The notes beneath the pieces were generated by a model. That model had not been told where the DNA came from, made no database searches, and saw only the letters and a list, made by a program, of their open reading frames with translations. This document shows positions 23,941 through 34,399 of a stretch of DNA of 64,000 nt, piece by piece. Origin of the DNA: Uloborus plumipes (lineage: Eukaryota > Arthropoda > Arachnida > Araneae > Uloboridae); assembly GCA_038373865.1 (NCBI GenBank), contig JAXGGA010005795.1:1-64000 (forward strand). The letters run 5' to 3'. How positions within the stretch are numbered: the first letter of the stretch is position 1; every line of letters begins with the position of its first letter. The translations under genes and the position numbers were made by a program.

Positions 23941-24125
23941 CTGCCGACACCGCTTAATCGGGTAACGGATAAACGAATACTCCGCTTATTAGAATAAAAT
24001 ATCTCGGAACCGAATATCTCTCATGCCATAAACGCAATGTTAAAGATCCCCGCTTAATCAAATAATACGCTTAATCGAGTAATATTTCTTTGAACCGCCA
24101 GTCTTTGTTTAAGCGGTGCCGACAG
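23941..24125. mobile_element. Pogo-type MITE with CTGTCGGCACCGC ends
   Basis: A 185-bp element with TA on both sides (23939-23940, 24126-24127). Inverted ends CTGCCGACACCGCTTAA / TTAAGCGGTGCCGACAG. The motif 'cgcttaatcg' recurs internally four to five times. Confidence 0.8.
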
Positions 24126-24511
24126 TATTATTACAGTGTAGTTCACTAATGTATCCTATATGATTACTTATCTGTGCTATAGAAGAACGAATTCTAATTT
24201 GTCTATACATCAAAAAATCGTTTTTATAGTCTTCTGAAATGTAGTTAGTGATAAAGTGACTAAATTTAGTTTTTATTAAAGGTAATGATATTTTATGGAA
24301 CGTTCTTCTTTCCTTAAGAAAAATCATCATTGCTGACTTTTACGGGCAAATGGAGCAACTAGAAATTACAATATAAGTTACAGTGTAAAATATATCTTCT
24401 AATGTGTGTGTGTTTTCCACTGAAGAAGATAAGGTAAAAACTAGATACTGCTAATCCTTTCACAAGATGGACTAGTTTAAAGTAACATACCTTGCCATGC
24501 ATTAATTGTTA
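24126..24511. other. No gene recognised
   Basis: Spacer between two MITEs; nothing recognised. Confidence 0.5.
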
Positions 24512-24659
24512 CAGTGACTAAACAAATTCCTTTATTTCGAAGTTTTCATCGAGCCCTATGCTCTCGAAAACGCTGTGAGAACGTCCTATAACTTGACTTA
24601 CCAGTAATTCAAAGCTATTATCCGGTCCCTTGGAATTTCGAGTTATCGAGACTCGACTG
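24512..24659. mobile_element. Pogo/Tigger MITE with CAGTCGAGTCTCG end
   Basis: The right end (minus strand) reads CAGTCGAGTCTCGATAACTC; the left end CAGTGACTAAACAAATTCC is a degraded counterpart. TA flanks at 24510-24511 and 24660-24661. 'Gaatttcgag'-type motifs occur at both ends. 148 bp. Confidence 0.75.
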
Positions 24660-25144
24660 TATTTATGAATATTCCGTCCATTAAATGCATGTTTAACTCG
24701 CGCAGCGTTACAGACATTTAGAAAAAAGTACATATACAGTAAAAGACTTAATAACGTCCCAACATGATTTTTTAAAACTTTTGTAAGTAAAATCACTCTT
24801 ATTATTTCAGGTTATCAGAATGTTTTTATGTTTAGACTACAGAAAATGTTTCTGTGTTGCAACTTTTAAAAAACAACTGCAAATGAAATTGAATTTGATT
24901 AAAACTCCAGCACGTTATAAACAGAAAAGTAACTTTTTTTTTAAACAAAGCTTTAAATATGAGGTGCATTCAAGCTCTAAGGCCTCCGATTGCTTTTCTC
25001 TTGACTGGAAAGACATAGAAACATGTGCAATGTTTTAAAATGAGCACGCGTTCTTTGTCAAAATATTACAGAGATGGCAACACTATGCGGCAGATGGAAT
25101 TTTAACGCCAGTCGCGAGAATGAGAACTGTTTTCGATACTTAAA

Positions 25145-25570
25145 ATGGCACCTTTTTTCTTACTTGAACAGCGTGCAACTATTCGTTTTCTGAATTTGGG
25201 TGGTGTCACACCAATTGAAATTCATCTACAGTTTAAGGAGACATGTGATGATGAAATCTGTACCTCAGAACCAGACTAACGTAAGTCCATTTTCGTCATT
25301 TTTCAGTAGAGGGGAAAAACGATGTATTCGACAATCGTTTTTCCCCTCTACCGAAAAATGACAAAAATGGACTTACGTTAGTCTGGTTCTGAGGTACAGA
25401 AATTATGGATGTGTCGAAAGTGCGTTTGTGGGTGCGACAGTTTAATGAAGGCAGAACATCGTGTGAAAATAAACCGAAACAATCTTGGGCTCGCACAAGC
25501 CGGTCTGACGACAGGATCGAGAAAGTGAAGAGAATTGTTTTGGGGGATCACCGAATGACTGTCGCACACA
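25145..25570 (+). pseudogene. Mariner transposase N-terminus, truncated and interrupted
   Basis: Starting at ATG 25145, the frame encodes the paired helix-turn-helix DNA-binding region of a mariner transposase. The first part reads LLEQRATIRFLNLGGVTPIE. After the 132-bp MITE it resumes as MDVSKVRLWVRQFNEGRTS (from 25405) and continues to VAHTNAL-like residues before running into the inverted arm. Excising the MITE with one TA copy restores the frame across the junction, so this ORF was intact when the MITE arrived. The minus strand at 28280-28164 encodes the same N-terminus again. No DDE/D catalytic domain remains. Confidence 0.8.
25263..25394. mobile_element. 132-bp palindromic MITE inside the mariner ORF
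   Basis: Arms of about 59 bp beginning CCTCAGAACCAGACTAACGT pair with their inverse around a small loop near 25329. TA flanks at 25261-25262 and 25395-25396. The original target was the palindrome CTGTACAG within the transposase helix-turn-helix codons. Confidence 0.85.
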
Positions 25571-25596
25571 CGAACGCACTTTGGACACATCCATAA

Positions 25597-28163
25597 TAGG
25601 GTGAGTCGAAAAAATCGATTTTTTTATTTCGAAATAGCATTACCTCTCAAAAGTTGTGGTTTAGTATCCATAACTTGGGAAAAATAAGAAAAAAATTCTG
25701 AATTGACGTCTTCGGTTCGCGCATGAGGCTCAAAGTTGGAAAAAATATGTTAAAAATGGAAATTTTCAAAAAGAAAAAAGAAAAAAAAAACTGTAACTTT
25801 TTATAATGCAAATACCATAAGCTGTAAATATTTTGTGCATTTTTAATCTAAAAAAATATTTTATAGCTTTCACATACGATCTTTAGTTTGCACATCAGCC
25901 TTAAATTGGGCTAAAATCGCCTACAATGTCAAATTTCGAAAATATCGACTTTTTTTATTTCGAATTCGTACTACCTCTCAAAAGTTGTGGTTTAGTATCC
26001 ACAACTTGGGAAAAATAAGAAAAAAATTCTAAGTTGACGTCTTCGGTTCGCGCATGAGGCTCAAAGTTGGAAAATATATGCTAAAAATGGAAATTTTCAA
26101 AAAATAATTTGAAAAAAAGTAATTTTTTTTCTATCGAAACTGCTTTAAATTGTTAGTAGATAACATAAGTTGAACCCAAAAAATTATATATAACTTTTAG
26201 AAGATACATTCTGTTTGTGCATAAGGCTCAAGATATGAAAAAAAATGTCAAAAACTGAACCAGAACGCACTATGTCGGAGCTGTGCCGGTATATTTTTGT
26301 TCTACAGCCGACTTTTCTAGACATTACACATATTCTAGGAGACAGTTCAAAGTCCCTGCAGTCTGCACTCCCTTTGGTTGTCACTTAGTCAGCTAGACCC
26401 GCCAAACAAACAGCATCTTTAATTAGCAACTGAAAGTGAATCAAAAAGTGCAGCTTGTTTAGCTTTGGGTGAGTTTTTTTTGTAACTTTATAGCATATTT
26501 TTATGCTCAAGTTTTGTTATACTGTTCTCCTTTCTCCGAATAATAAATAATGGAACCCCGGAAAACTTCTAAACGTTTAATTATTTGTCCGTTTTTTGGT
26601 GTACCGAAAGGGTTAAGTCAAAATGTTTTAACCACATGTGCAGATGTGTTGTTAGCTTGCTTTGAAGAAAAATCGCAATCTGTAAAAGGCGAACCTTTTT
26701 CAAGGATTTCAGATTGCATAGCTCATAAAAGAAATTTACTGCAAAGCTTCTATACCAACGGTCAGTCATGTACGTATTGTAAAATTGATAAAGGATTACC
26801 ATAATACTACACTTTGAGAAAGTCGTTCAGTCGTGATAAAGATAAATTGAACTTCAAGACAAAACTCAATCATTTTGTTGATTAAGCGAAGTCTAAACTT
26901 TTTGACGTTGCTTCTTTCAAGTGTGCAATGAATTTTTCGTGTTCTTGTGCTAAAAAGCCAATCTCTTGTAGATGTACACTATACATCTGTACATTGGTAT
27001 AGAAGCTTTGCAGTAAATTTCTTCTATTTAAGCAGATATGCAATCTGAAATCCTTGAAAAAGGTTCGCCTTTTACAGATTGCGATTTTTCTTCAAAACAA
27101 GTTAACAACACATCTTTACATGTGGGTAAAACACTTTGACATAACCCTTTCGGTGCACCAAAAAACGGACAAACAATTAAACGTTTAGAAGTTTTCCGGG
27201 GTTCCATTATTTTTTACTCGGAGAACGGAGAACAGTATAACAAAACTTGAGCATAAAAATATGCTATAAAGTTACAAAAAAAAACTCACCCAAAGCTAAA
27301 CACGCTGTACTTTTTGATCCACTTTCAGTTGCTAATTAAAGATACTGTTTGTTTGGCGGGTCTAGCTGACTAAGGGACAACCAAAGGGAGTGCAGACTGC
27401 AGGGACTTCGAACTGTCTCCTAGAATATGTGTAATGTCTAGACAAGTCGGCTGTAGAATAAAAATATACCGGCACAGTGCCGACGTAGTGCGTTCTGGTT
27501 CAGTTTTTGACTTTTTTTTTCCCTACTTTGAGCCTTATGCACAAACAGAATGTACCTTGTAAAAGTTATATGTATATTTTTCGGTTCAAATTATGTTATC
27601 TACTAACAGTTTAAATCAGATTCGATAGAAAACAATTACTTTTTTTTCCAAATTATTTTTTGAAAATTTCCATTTTTAGCATATATTTTCCAACTTTGAG
27701 CCTCATGCGCGAACCGAAGGAGTCAACTTAGACTTTTTTAAATTATTTTTCCCAAATTTTGGATACCAAACCACAATTTTTGAGAGGTAATGCGATTTCG
27801 AAATTAAAAAAATCGATATTTTCGAAATTTGACATTGTAGTCGATTTTAGCCTAATTTAAGGCTGATGTGCAAACTAAAGATCGTATGTAAAAGCTATAA
27901 AATATTTTTTTAGATTAAAAATGCACAAAATATTTACAGCTTGTGGCAGTTGCATTATAAAAAGTTACAGTTTTTTTTTCTTTTTTCCTTTTGAAAATTT
28001 CCATTTTTAACATATTTTTTCCAACTTTGAGCCTCATGCGCGAACCGAAGACGTCAACTCAGAATTTTTTTCTTATTTTTCCCAAGTTGTGGATACTAAA
28101 CCACAACTTTTGAGAGGTAATGCTATTTCGAAATAAAAAAATCGATTTTTTCGACTCACCCTA
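25597..28163. mobile_element. 2.57-kb palindromic hAT-like element
   Basis: Inverted ends TAGGGTGAGTCGAAAAAATC with an exact 8-bp target duplication ATCCATAA (25589-25596, 28164-28171). Both the YARNG-type end and the 8-bp duplication fit hAT. The ends are the tips of very long inverted arms: 25597 to about 26760 and about 26996 to 28163, each near 1.17 kb, around a 235-bp unique centre. Each arm repeats internally: the 'cctctcaaaagttgtggtttag' block occurs twice per arm about 350 bp apart. Both arms encode the same N-terminal ORF (26550), and the centre holds further decayed coding sequence. It inserted into the inverted mariner arm. Confidence 0.85.
26550..26803 (+). pseudogene. N-terminal remnant of the hAT-like element's protein
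   Basis: An 84-codon frame beginning MEPRKTSKRLIICPFFG. The same start is present inverted in the right arm (about 27206). After the stop, related coding sequence seems to continue out of frame through the unique centre. At about 26886-26970 a frame reads AKSKLFDVASFKCAMNFSC followed by further Cys residues (CSCAKKPISCRC), a Cys-rich pattern. A zinc-binding or DNA-binding role would fit a transposon-encoded protein, but I do not recognise the family and see no hAT catalytic domain or dimerisation block. The frame is truncated and disrupted; its activity is unlikely. Confidence 0.5.
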
Positions 28164-28460
28164 ATCCATAATCCCACCATCATATGTCTCCATCAACTTT
28201 CGATGAATTTCCATTAGTGTCACACCACGCACATTCAGAAAACGAATGATTGCACGCTGTTCAAGTAAGGAAAACGTCGCCATTTTAAGTATCGAAAACA
28301 GTTCTTATTCTCGCTGCTGGTGTTTAAATTCCATCTGTCGCATAGTGTTGACATCTCTGTGATATTTTAGCAAAGAATGCGAGCTCATTGCACATGTTTC
28401 TATGTCTTTCCAGTCAAGAGAAAAAAAATCGGAGGCCTTAGAGCTTGAATGCACCTCGTA

Positions 28461-30589
28461 ATAAGCATATATATGTGTACCTCTCTAACTTGAATGCATA
28501 TAAGATGAAATACTGAACTCATGTTCAACAGTTAAAACCCATTTTAAACGTTACTTTTTATAGTTCATTTCTTTTCCTTCAACTTAATTCTGGAGTCCTA
28601 TTTTCCTGCAGAAAACAACCTCCATTAAAGTATACGATGTCTTACATGTTCTTTACATCTCTAAATTTTCCCTCTAAACCTTCAAGATGTATTCTAATTA
28701 CTGCACAAAACCAATACATACACATATCTAATTTATCTGTATATGCATTATTTATATCAAACTACTAACGAATAACCGTCAACAATTGCTCTAATTTGAT
28801 AGATATAAACAAGAGCCAAAATTAAACATGCTTTGAAAAAAAAAAAAGGCGTTAATGATCTTACATGTCCTCCTTTTTCCTGAAATAAGTAAAGCGTTGC
28901 CAAGTTTCATAAGCAAAATATCAACAAAATGCTTAATAACTTTTTAATTATAGTAACCATTTAACAAGATTTTTTTCCGCTATTGTAAGAAGATATTGAT
29001 GACTTTTAACGTGAAAATAATGAGTGCATTAAAAGTTTTTGTTGAACACTATTTGGTACTAATGTGGTGCAATTTTTAAAGAAAATTGCTCATTTGTTCT
29101 CTTCCTGTTTTTTCATAGTATTGTAATTGCTCAAGTGTTGGCGGAGTTGATTTTTAACCATTTGAGAATTAATAAATAAATATTGCTGACAAAATCTTCA
29201 GAAATTACACTAAAAAAAATTTTACAGATGATTTTATTATTTCAGAATTGTTTAACACGTTTTTAAAAAAGAAACAGCTGCTAAAAAAAATATTTTAAAT
29301 TTAAGTACTCTTGTCCATATTAAACGTTTAAAATAATTATTCAAAATGACTTATTTTTTTTAATTTTTGACATTGTGTCAATTTAAGACAATCTGCCTCC
29401 TCATTTTCCTCAATCCGACATGCGCAGGTGTCCACCGAAAAGTCCCCCTCCCCATGTGAATAAATTGGATATACACTAAATAAAGTAAAGTAGCCCAAGT
29501 GAAATCAGTTCAGCATTCGTTAATTAATACTTGCTCAGGATATGGATCCTCTCCCTTATGTGACTCAGTGTGTGAGAGAAAAAAGTGTGAGAGAAAATTC
29601 AGTTCGAAAATAAACAAATAAAAAATCATGTGCAATCATCAAGAAAGTACTGCATGTAGCTATTTCAAGGCTATCATGGAGCAGCTTCCTTATTGCTTAA
29701 AGGCTTAGCAAACAACAAAACGTCGTGAAAGAACACAACCCCAGTCACTTAAACATCGGAATAGGCATGAAATTGATTGCTACGAATCCTTATTTTTCAT
29801 ATAATTTCATAAAATATGCAAAAATAAAACAAAACATTTTCTGTGTTTTTCAGTTTTTGAATTTTTTTCATACACCGTAAAAGACTTTATGTACTACATT
29901 TTGCTAGGCTGCACTATAGGCATGATTAGTAAACAAGAGAAGAAAACATGTCATAATCCTCTCAACTTCTTCCTATATGAACTAGAACTCACTAAAAAGG
30001 TTTTTAAAAACAAAGACTTAACTTCTAATTGCTATAAAGAAGCGAAAAACTTCTTGTTTTTTTCCCGCAAGTAAAATTAGTCTTTCCATTTAATATCCAA
30101 CACACATGAGCATTGATTTTAGCAATAAAGTTCTTCCTACGTCATAAATAAAGCATCTTCATCGCGCAAAGCTGCTGCCCCTGGATTTATTTATTTTGTT
30201 GTCTTCCTTTATTTAAGGCTTATTGTAAAGAGAAATGTCAGGGGATTAGCTGCGCTATCTTGGTTTGTAGGATTAGGGGGAAAAAATAGATGTTTTCAAA
30301 GCTGTCTTCTGAAGTACTTAAGGATATTCTCTTAGTGGCAGAAGTAAGTTCTTGGGGAGGGGGGGGAGAAATACATGTTGGACAGCAAAGTGGATAAACA
30401 TTAAATGAAACATGATTTAATTTCATTTACACACTAGAAATAGTTTTGTATTTAAAGTAACACATACATACAACATAAATTTGTACATTTAAATAAAATT
30501 TAAAAAATGATAAAAAATATACATAAAAATGGATTTGAATTTTGACATTTTGAATTCAATTTATGTTTTTCGCTATCGGAGAACGATAT
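28461..30589. other. No gene recognised
   Basis: About 2.1 kb of AT-rich DNA with no recognised TIR pair or gene. The short Lys/Phe-rich frame at 29889-30074 is not convincing. Confidence 0.5.
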
Positions 30590-30950
30590 GCGTGTTTGTG
30601 TGTGTGTGTGCTTGTTGCCATTTGTGTATGCTAATTCTCCACCATGCCATGCATGGTAGTGCACTTCACACACTATAGGGTCCCCCGTACCTACCATAAC
30701 TCGTAGTTTAACAGGTATAGGGCCCTGAAGAGCGCTATGTTATTTTTGAACCAGACCAAGGGCCCAGCAAGCCCTTGGCCCAGCACCCCCAGAGGTATCG
30801 TTTCACTTGGAGGACTTTGTGAACACGACATTTTTAACGTCTCCCAGCCACCATTAACGAAGACGGTGGATTTTTGATCAGCTGGGATCGAACCCGGGAC
30901 CCTCCGGTCATGAGTCTGACACCTTACTGATCAGGCTACTACGGCCCAGG
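30590..30950 (-). mobile_element. tRNA-derived SINE with (CA)n tail
   Basis: Read on the minus strand from about 30950. A GGGCCGTAGTAGCCTG head carries an A-box-like TAGCCTGATCAGTAAGG. The B box GGGTTCGATCC lies at 30885-30895. A body of about 270 bp follows, and the tail near 30590-30615 is a CA-rich microsatellite. Pol III boxes and a simple-repeat tail define a tRNA-derived SINE. The head motif is duplicated (30934-30963), so two heads lie in tandem. Confidence 0.75.
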
Positions 30951-31125
30951 CTACTACGGCCCGATGGCCCACGTACATGGTGATGCAGCGGGACTGTTGC
31001 AGACTTCGTCTCGCTGCGCCACCGTTTGCTGCAGCGGCTGGTGAGCAGGTCCGGGTTGGTGCGAAGCGACGCAAGACGTTGGCAGACTGATAATCTGAAA
31101 GATGGACTACACGACGTTCGAGCGC
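30951..31125. other. Isolated GC-rich segment upstream of the SINE head
   Basis: About 175 bp clearly richer in G+C than its surroundings and open on the minus strand (65 codons from 31128, Arg/Ala-rich). It abuts the duplicated SINE head. It could be a longer SINE leader, a second element or a captured transcript. The open frame looks composition-driven. Confidence 0.45.
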
Positions 31126-32339
31126 CAAAAAAAGAAATCTATAGCAATTTGTTACTGCTCAATAAATCATTTCCTTAACTTCCAGTAGCTGGATACATTA
31201 TTATATTTTATAAATTATGTAATACGGTCTCGGGTTGGTCACAGTCGACATAGCTTTGCAACGCTTTCAATGGGTTAGGAAAAATAAGTGGTAGACTTGC
31301 TTGGCAACTGAACACTAGATATCTGCATTCTGCTGTCTGACTTGCAAACTAGACCCATCAGTCAAGAAAACTAAGACGGACACAGTAGCTCAATGTGAGT
31401 TTAGTCTAAATTAATGTTTTGTGGCGCGGAAATAAAGTGGTAATCGACAGAAGATGACATTTTGCAGATTTTCAACTGTCATCCTTTTTTTGTTTAGTTT
31501 ACTTACCCTCTGGTAGGTGTCAAACCCTTATTTTGCCCCTTTTGGAGGCTAATTATATTTTTAACAAGAATTTTCTCATTTCATCGAAAATCACGATATT
31601 TAGAGTGGTCTGGCTATATTATTCATTAGTAGCTATTAAATGTGCTCTTATCAAAGGAAAACTCCTTTCATTCTTATGATCGAACAGAAATTAAAACGTA
31701 GTAATACGTCTCTTTCCACACGTACATATATATCTATTGATGTGGAGAATAAAGTGACCTTAATTAATTTGAAATCACTTGACAAACATTACTACATCAT
31801 CTACCTTATCTTCCGAGGCGGGACTAACGTACGGTCACAGGGATACTAGATACTGAAGACTCTTAAAGAATCTTTTGTTCTCGCTTAATTAATCATTAAT
31901 GTCAGACCGTCCTCTATGAAGAAAAAAAAATGGTTATTACGGGGAAGTTCAATAAATTTTGTCAAAACTTTTATCGATACTTAAACAATTTCCAGGATAT
32001 CTTACTGTAAATGATGAATTTAGTAGGTTCTGATTTGGGATATTTTAAAATAATTAAGCTCACATTTGACAGATTTATGAGGAATTAAGAATTTGATACC
32101 TTTGATAAAAAGTCTATAAATTTTTTTATAATTTTTTGATTTTATTTTTACTTTCAGAAATTGTGGGATAGAATATTGAAGTTACTTTTTTTAGCTTGCT
32201 TTGCCTTAAAATAAAATAAAGGAAAAAAAATCTATGTAAAGTGGTTTAATGCATCGCGAAAGTGTCACGAAGTCCAAAAACAGTCAAAATTGGATAAAAA
32301 GTATTAAATTAATATCAAAAAGGTAAATATTCTAAAGTA
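31126..32339. other. No gene recognised
   Basis: AT-rich spacer with no identifiable gene; a 69-codon frame at 31640-31849 has no motif. Confidence 0.5.
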
Positions 32340-32520
32340 GGGTTTTGAGACGGAAAAGGATGTATGTTTGTCTGCACCGCCCTCCACCCCACCCAATAAC
32401 ATTTGAGTGAGCTGTCCTATTCGGACAAACATTTTTTTTTCTTCGAAAGATCTTGACGATGGCATCCCATTCCCACATTTGACTTTTGGTTTGAACAATT
32501 AGCTGCTTGTCTTGTAGAAG
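32340..32520. repeat. Dispersed repeat related to 56150-57060
   Basis: A C-rich block followed by 'aataacatttgagtgagc' and 'cttcgaaagatcttgacgatgg' resembles units at 56180-56235, 56745-56790 and 56825-56945. Confidence 0.55.
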
Positions 32521-32681
32521 GGGAATATTACATTTTCATTTTTTTAAACAACAACATTGGTTTTAGTTAGCTTTTATATTTACCCTTTTCTGTTTGCATA
32601 CTTTTATAAGATGAACCTCAACTCTCTGAATTTTACGTTTACGACTAGTTTTGATAAAAACTAAAATTAAAAATTTTAAAA

Positions 32682-33207
32682 ACCCCCGACTAAGCCTTGA
32701 ACTATAAAATCAATTACAAGTATTTTATTTGTTAAAAAATAGAAACTGGCAACTGATAAACATTTTAATAAATTATAAGAGTTTGCTTTCATTGCCTGCC
32801 AACAATGACAACGGTTCCGATCGCGTGAATAAAAGCTAAGCTGCATTAGCTAAAAAACGCTATAATTCGCGTTCTATAGAACATGGAAGATCTAATTACA
32901 TCATATCAGACGCAGAAAATGTTTCTCTTTCACTTGGTGCTATTTTTTTTTCAGTTTAAAAGTATGTTTTCAATGCTAAAGTCCCGAAAAACCTTTCAAA
33001 GGTTTTTAATTAATTAATCTTCGTTAATTAATACCATCCAAAGACGCAACCTAGCTATGAACACTCTCGATCAACTCCCCTTTCGAAAAATTTTTTTTTT
33101 CGAAATCGGTCCATCCGTTTAGGCTGCAGAGTGCCACAGACAGATACACAGATTGACAGATACACATACACGTCAAACACATAACCTTTGTGTGTCGGGG
33201 GTTAAAA
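32682..33207 (+). repeat. Dispersed repeat of about 520 bp, copy 1
   Basis: The minus strand of 51343-51830 repeats this segment. Shared blocks include 'aattacaagtattttatttg', 'tagaaactggcaa', 'caacaatgacaacg' and 'cgtgaataaa'. The right end holds a degenerate 'ccatccgtttaggc...cagatacacag...' stretch and GTCGGGGGTTAA, while CCCCCGAC opens the left end, so short inverted ends are possible. Confidence 0.7.
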
Positions 33208-33389
33208 AGATCTAAGGTCTCTAAACATGTGCGGGAGAGTGAGAACACATGTCAGAAATCACATGGTTTTATTTATACATCTATCACTTTAAAAAAAATG
33301 GACCATTGTAGTTTACAGGTGGCGGTGTCAAAATAACGTAACATTATTGACAATAAAAAAAGCTGGTTTTTGACTAATAAAAAGTTACC

Positions 33390-33540
33390 TCAAGCATTAA
33401 GTCACCGCCCCTAAGCCAGGGCTAAGGCAGGAGTTCCTATTCTCTTGTAGAAGCTAAGAGGGCCAAAAAGACATAGATAAGTGCAGTCTATGGATGGAAT
33501 TACCGAGTTGATGGTTTATCGCATGAATAAGTTACATATT
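33390..33540 (+). repeat. Partial copy of the 'taagccagggctaaggcag' repeat
   Basis: Shares 'gcccctaagccagggctaag' and the downstream layout with 117-303 and with 53876-54150 inverted. It diverges after about 33440. Confidence 0.55.
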
Positions 33541-34155
33541 TTGATTTTTTTTAAAGAAATGTGCTATCTTTTCAATTTTCAGTCTGGCTACGCCATGCTA
33601 CTGCTTCGCAGGAATTGGTGGAAACGGGAGGATACGGGTAAACACGTACTATCGGCCCTTGCGCACTATGCTAACTGCTTCTCGCTTTGGGAACCCCTCC
33701 CTTTTCTCTTGAATAAACGTATTTTGTTTCACAAAAACACAATGCATTCCATCGTAAGTTTAAGTGGAAGAAAAAAGAAACGCATTGAAACATTAAAACT
33801 GTTTTCCAATACTATGCCCAATACAAGTTTTAATACTAGTCCAAAACAAATTCAGCAAAACAATTTTAAAGGTATGGAGCTCCAGGCGTTTATAAATTCG
33901 CTCAATTTATTAAGACATCAAAACATGCATAGATGGTGGTAGACATGTTCGTTTCATGAATTAGTTCTTCTGTTGTTAATAATGTGCTGAAAGCAATATA
34001 TGCGAAAAATCGCAAATAGTACACTAACCACATTTTAGTTTTTTTATTTTTATTTTTATAATATATTTCTTAAGTACATTTCTTTACATTTTACCACTCA
34101 AGATAGTTAAAAGAATGTCTGAAGTATAAATTAATAACATGCATCATTCATTTCT
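33541..34155. other. No gene recognised
   Basis: Covered in part by the longest open frame of the window (33481-33942), which begins inside a repeat and has no recognisable domain; see rejected items. Confidence 0.4.
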
Positions 34156-34376
34156 TTATTTATTACAAATACTATTGTCTGGACATTCTTTTTGTCTTTT
34201 AAAAGAGAGATGGTCGTCATTAAGGTAATAACTCAAAGTAATAGTTAGTTGTCGACAGCAAAATTTTGCTTCTTGAAATCCAAGCGCTTGGAAAGTTTCC
34301 AAATTTATTAGTGCAATTAAGAGATTTTTTCCTTCGCTCGACCGTAAGCTAGGAATTCCGTCATCTTCTTTTACAA
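34156..34376 (-). CDS. Possible terminal coding exon, unknown gene
   Basis: On the minus strand a polypyrimidine-type acceptor (tctgttttgcag, AG at 34378-34377) opens into 73 codons ending in TAA at 34158-34156, with aataaataaa overlapping the stop, a plausible polyadenylation signal. The predicted peptide is polar and balanced (KEDDGIPSLRSSEGKN near the start, KECPDNSIC near the end), unlike the Phe/Lys-rich chance frames elsewhere. I do not recognise the protein. A Cys-x5-Cys end loosely recalls the Cys pair at sarcoglycan C-termini. However, the phase (two leading bases) does not match the donor of the sarcoglycan exon at 63764, so it is not its direct next exon. Chance remains likely. Confidence 0.2.
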
Positions 34377-34399
34377 CTGCAAAACAGAGTGAATAAAAA

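Larger units (their letters stand above)
24960..28458. mobile_element. Mariner foldback: two inverted 5' ends of one mariner
   Basis: TA flanks (24958-24959, 28459-28460) and inverted ends beginning GAGGTGCATTCAAGCTCTAA. Both arms then run in from the same mariner 5' end. The left arm (24960 to about 25570) carries the TIR, leader, ATG and helix-turn-helix coding sequence. The right arm (28458 down to 28164, continuing at 25596-25559 beyond the inner insertion) repeats the same 5' end inverted. The 3' half with the catalytic domain is absent. The arms differ by several per cent, so the event is old or joined two different copies. Two later insertions lie inside (25263-25394 and 25597-28163). 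Confidence 0.85.

Noticed and set aside
25276..25312. Tiny intron-like gtaagt...tttttcag inside the 132-bp MITE
   Set aside because: Only about 35 nt, below workable intron size, and the flanking sequence is a palindromic insertion whose removal with TA restores the mariner frame.
33481..33942. Longest open frame (153 codons, plus strand)
   Set aside because: It begins inside a dispersed repeat, shows no recognisable domain or signal peptide, and such lengths are expected by chance in six frames of 64 kb. An AG after a pyrimidine stretch near 33584 is not enough.
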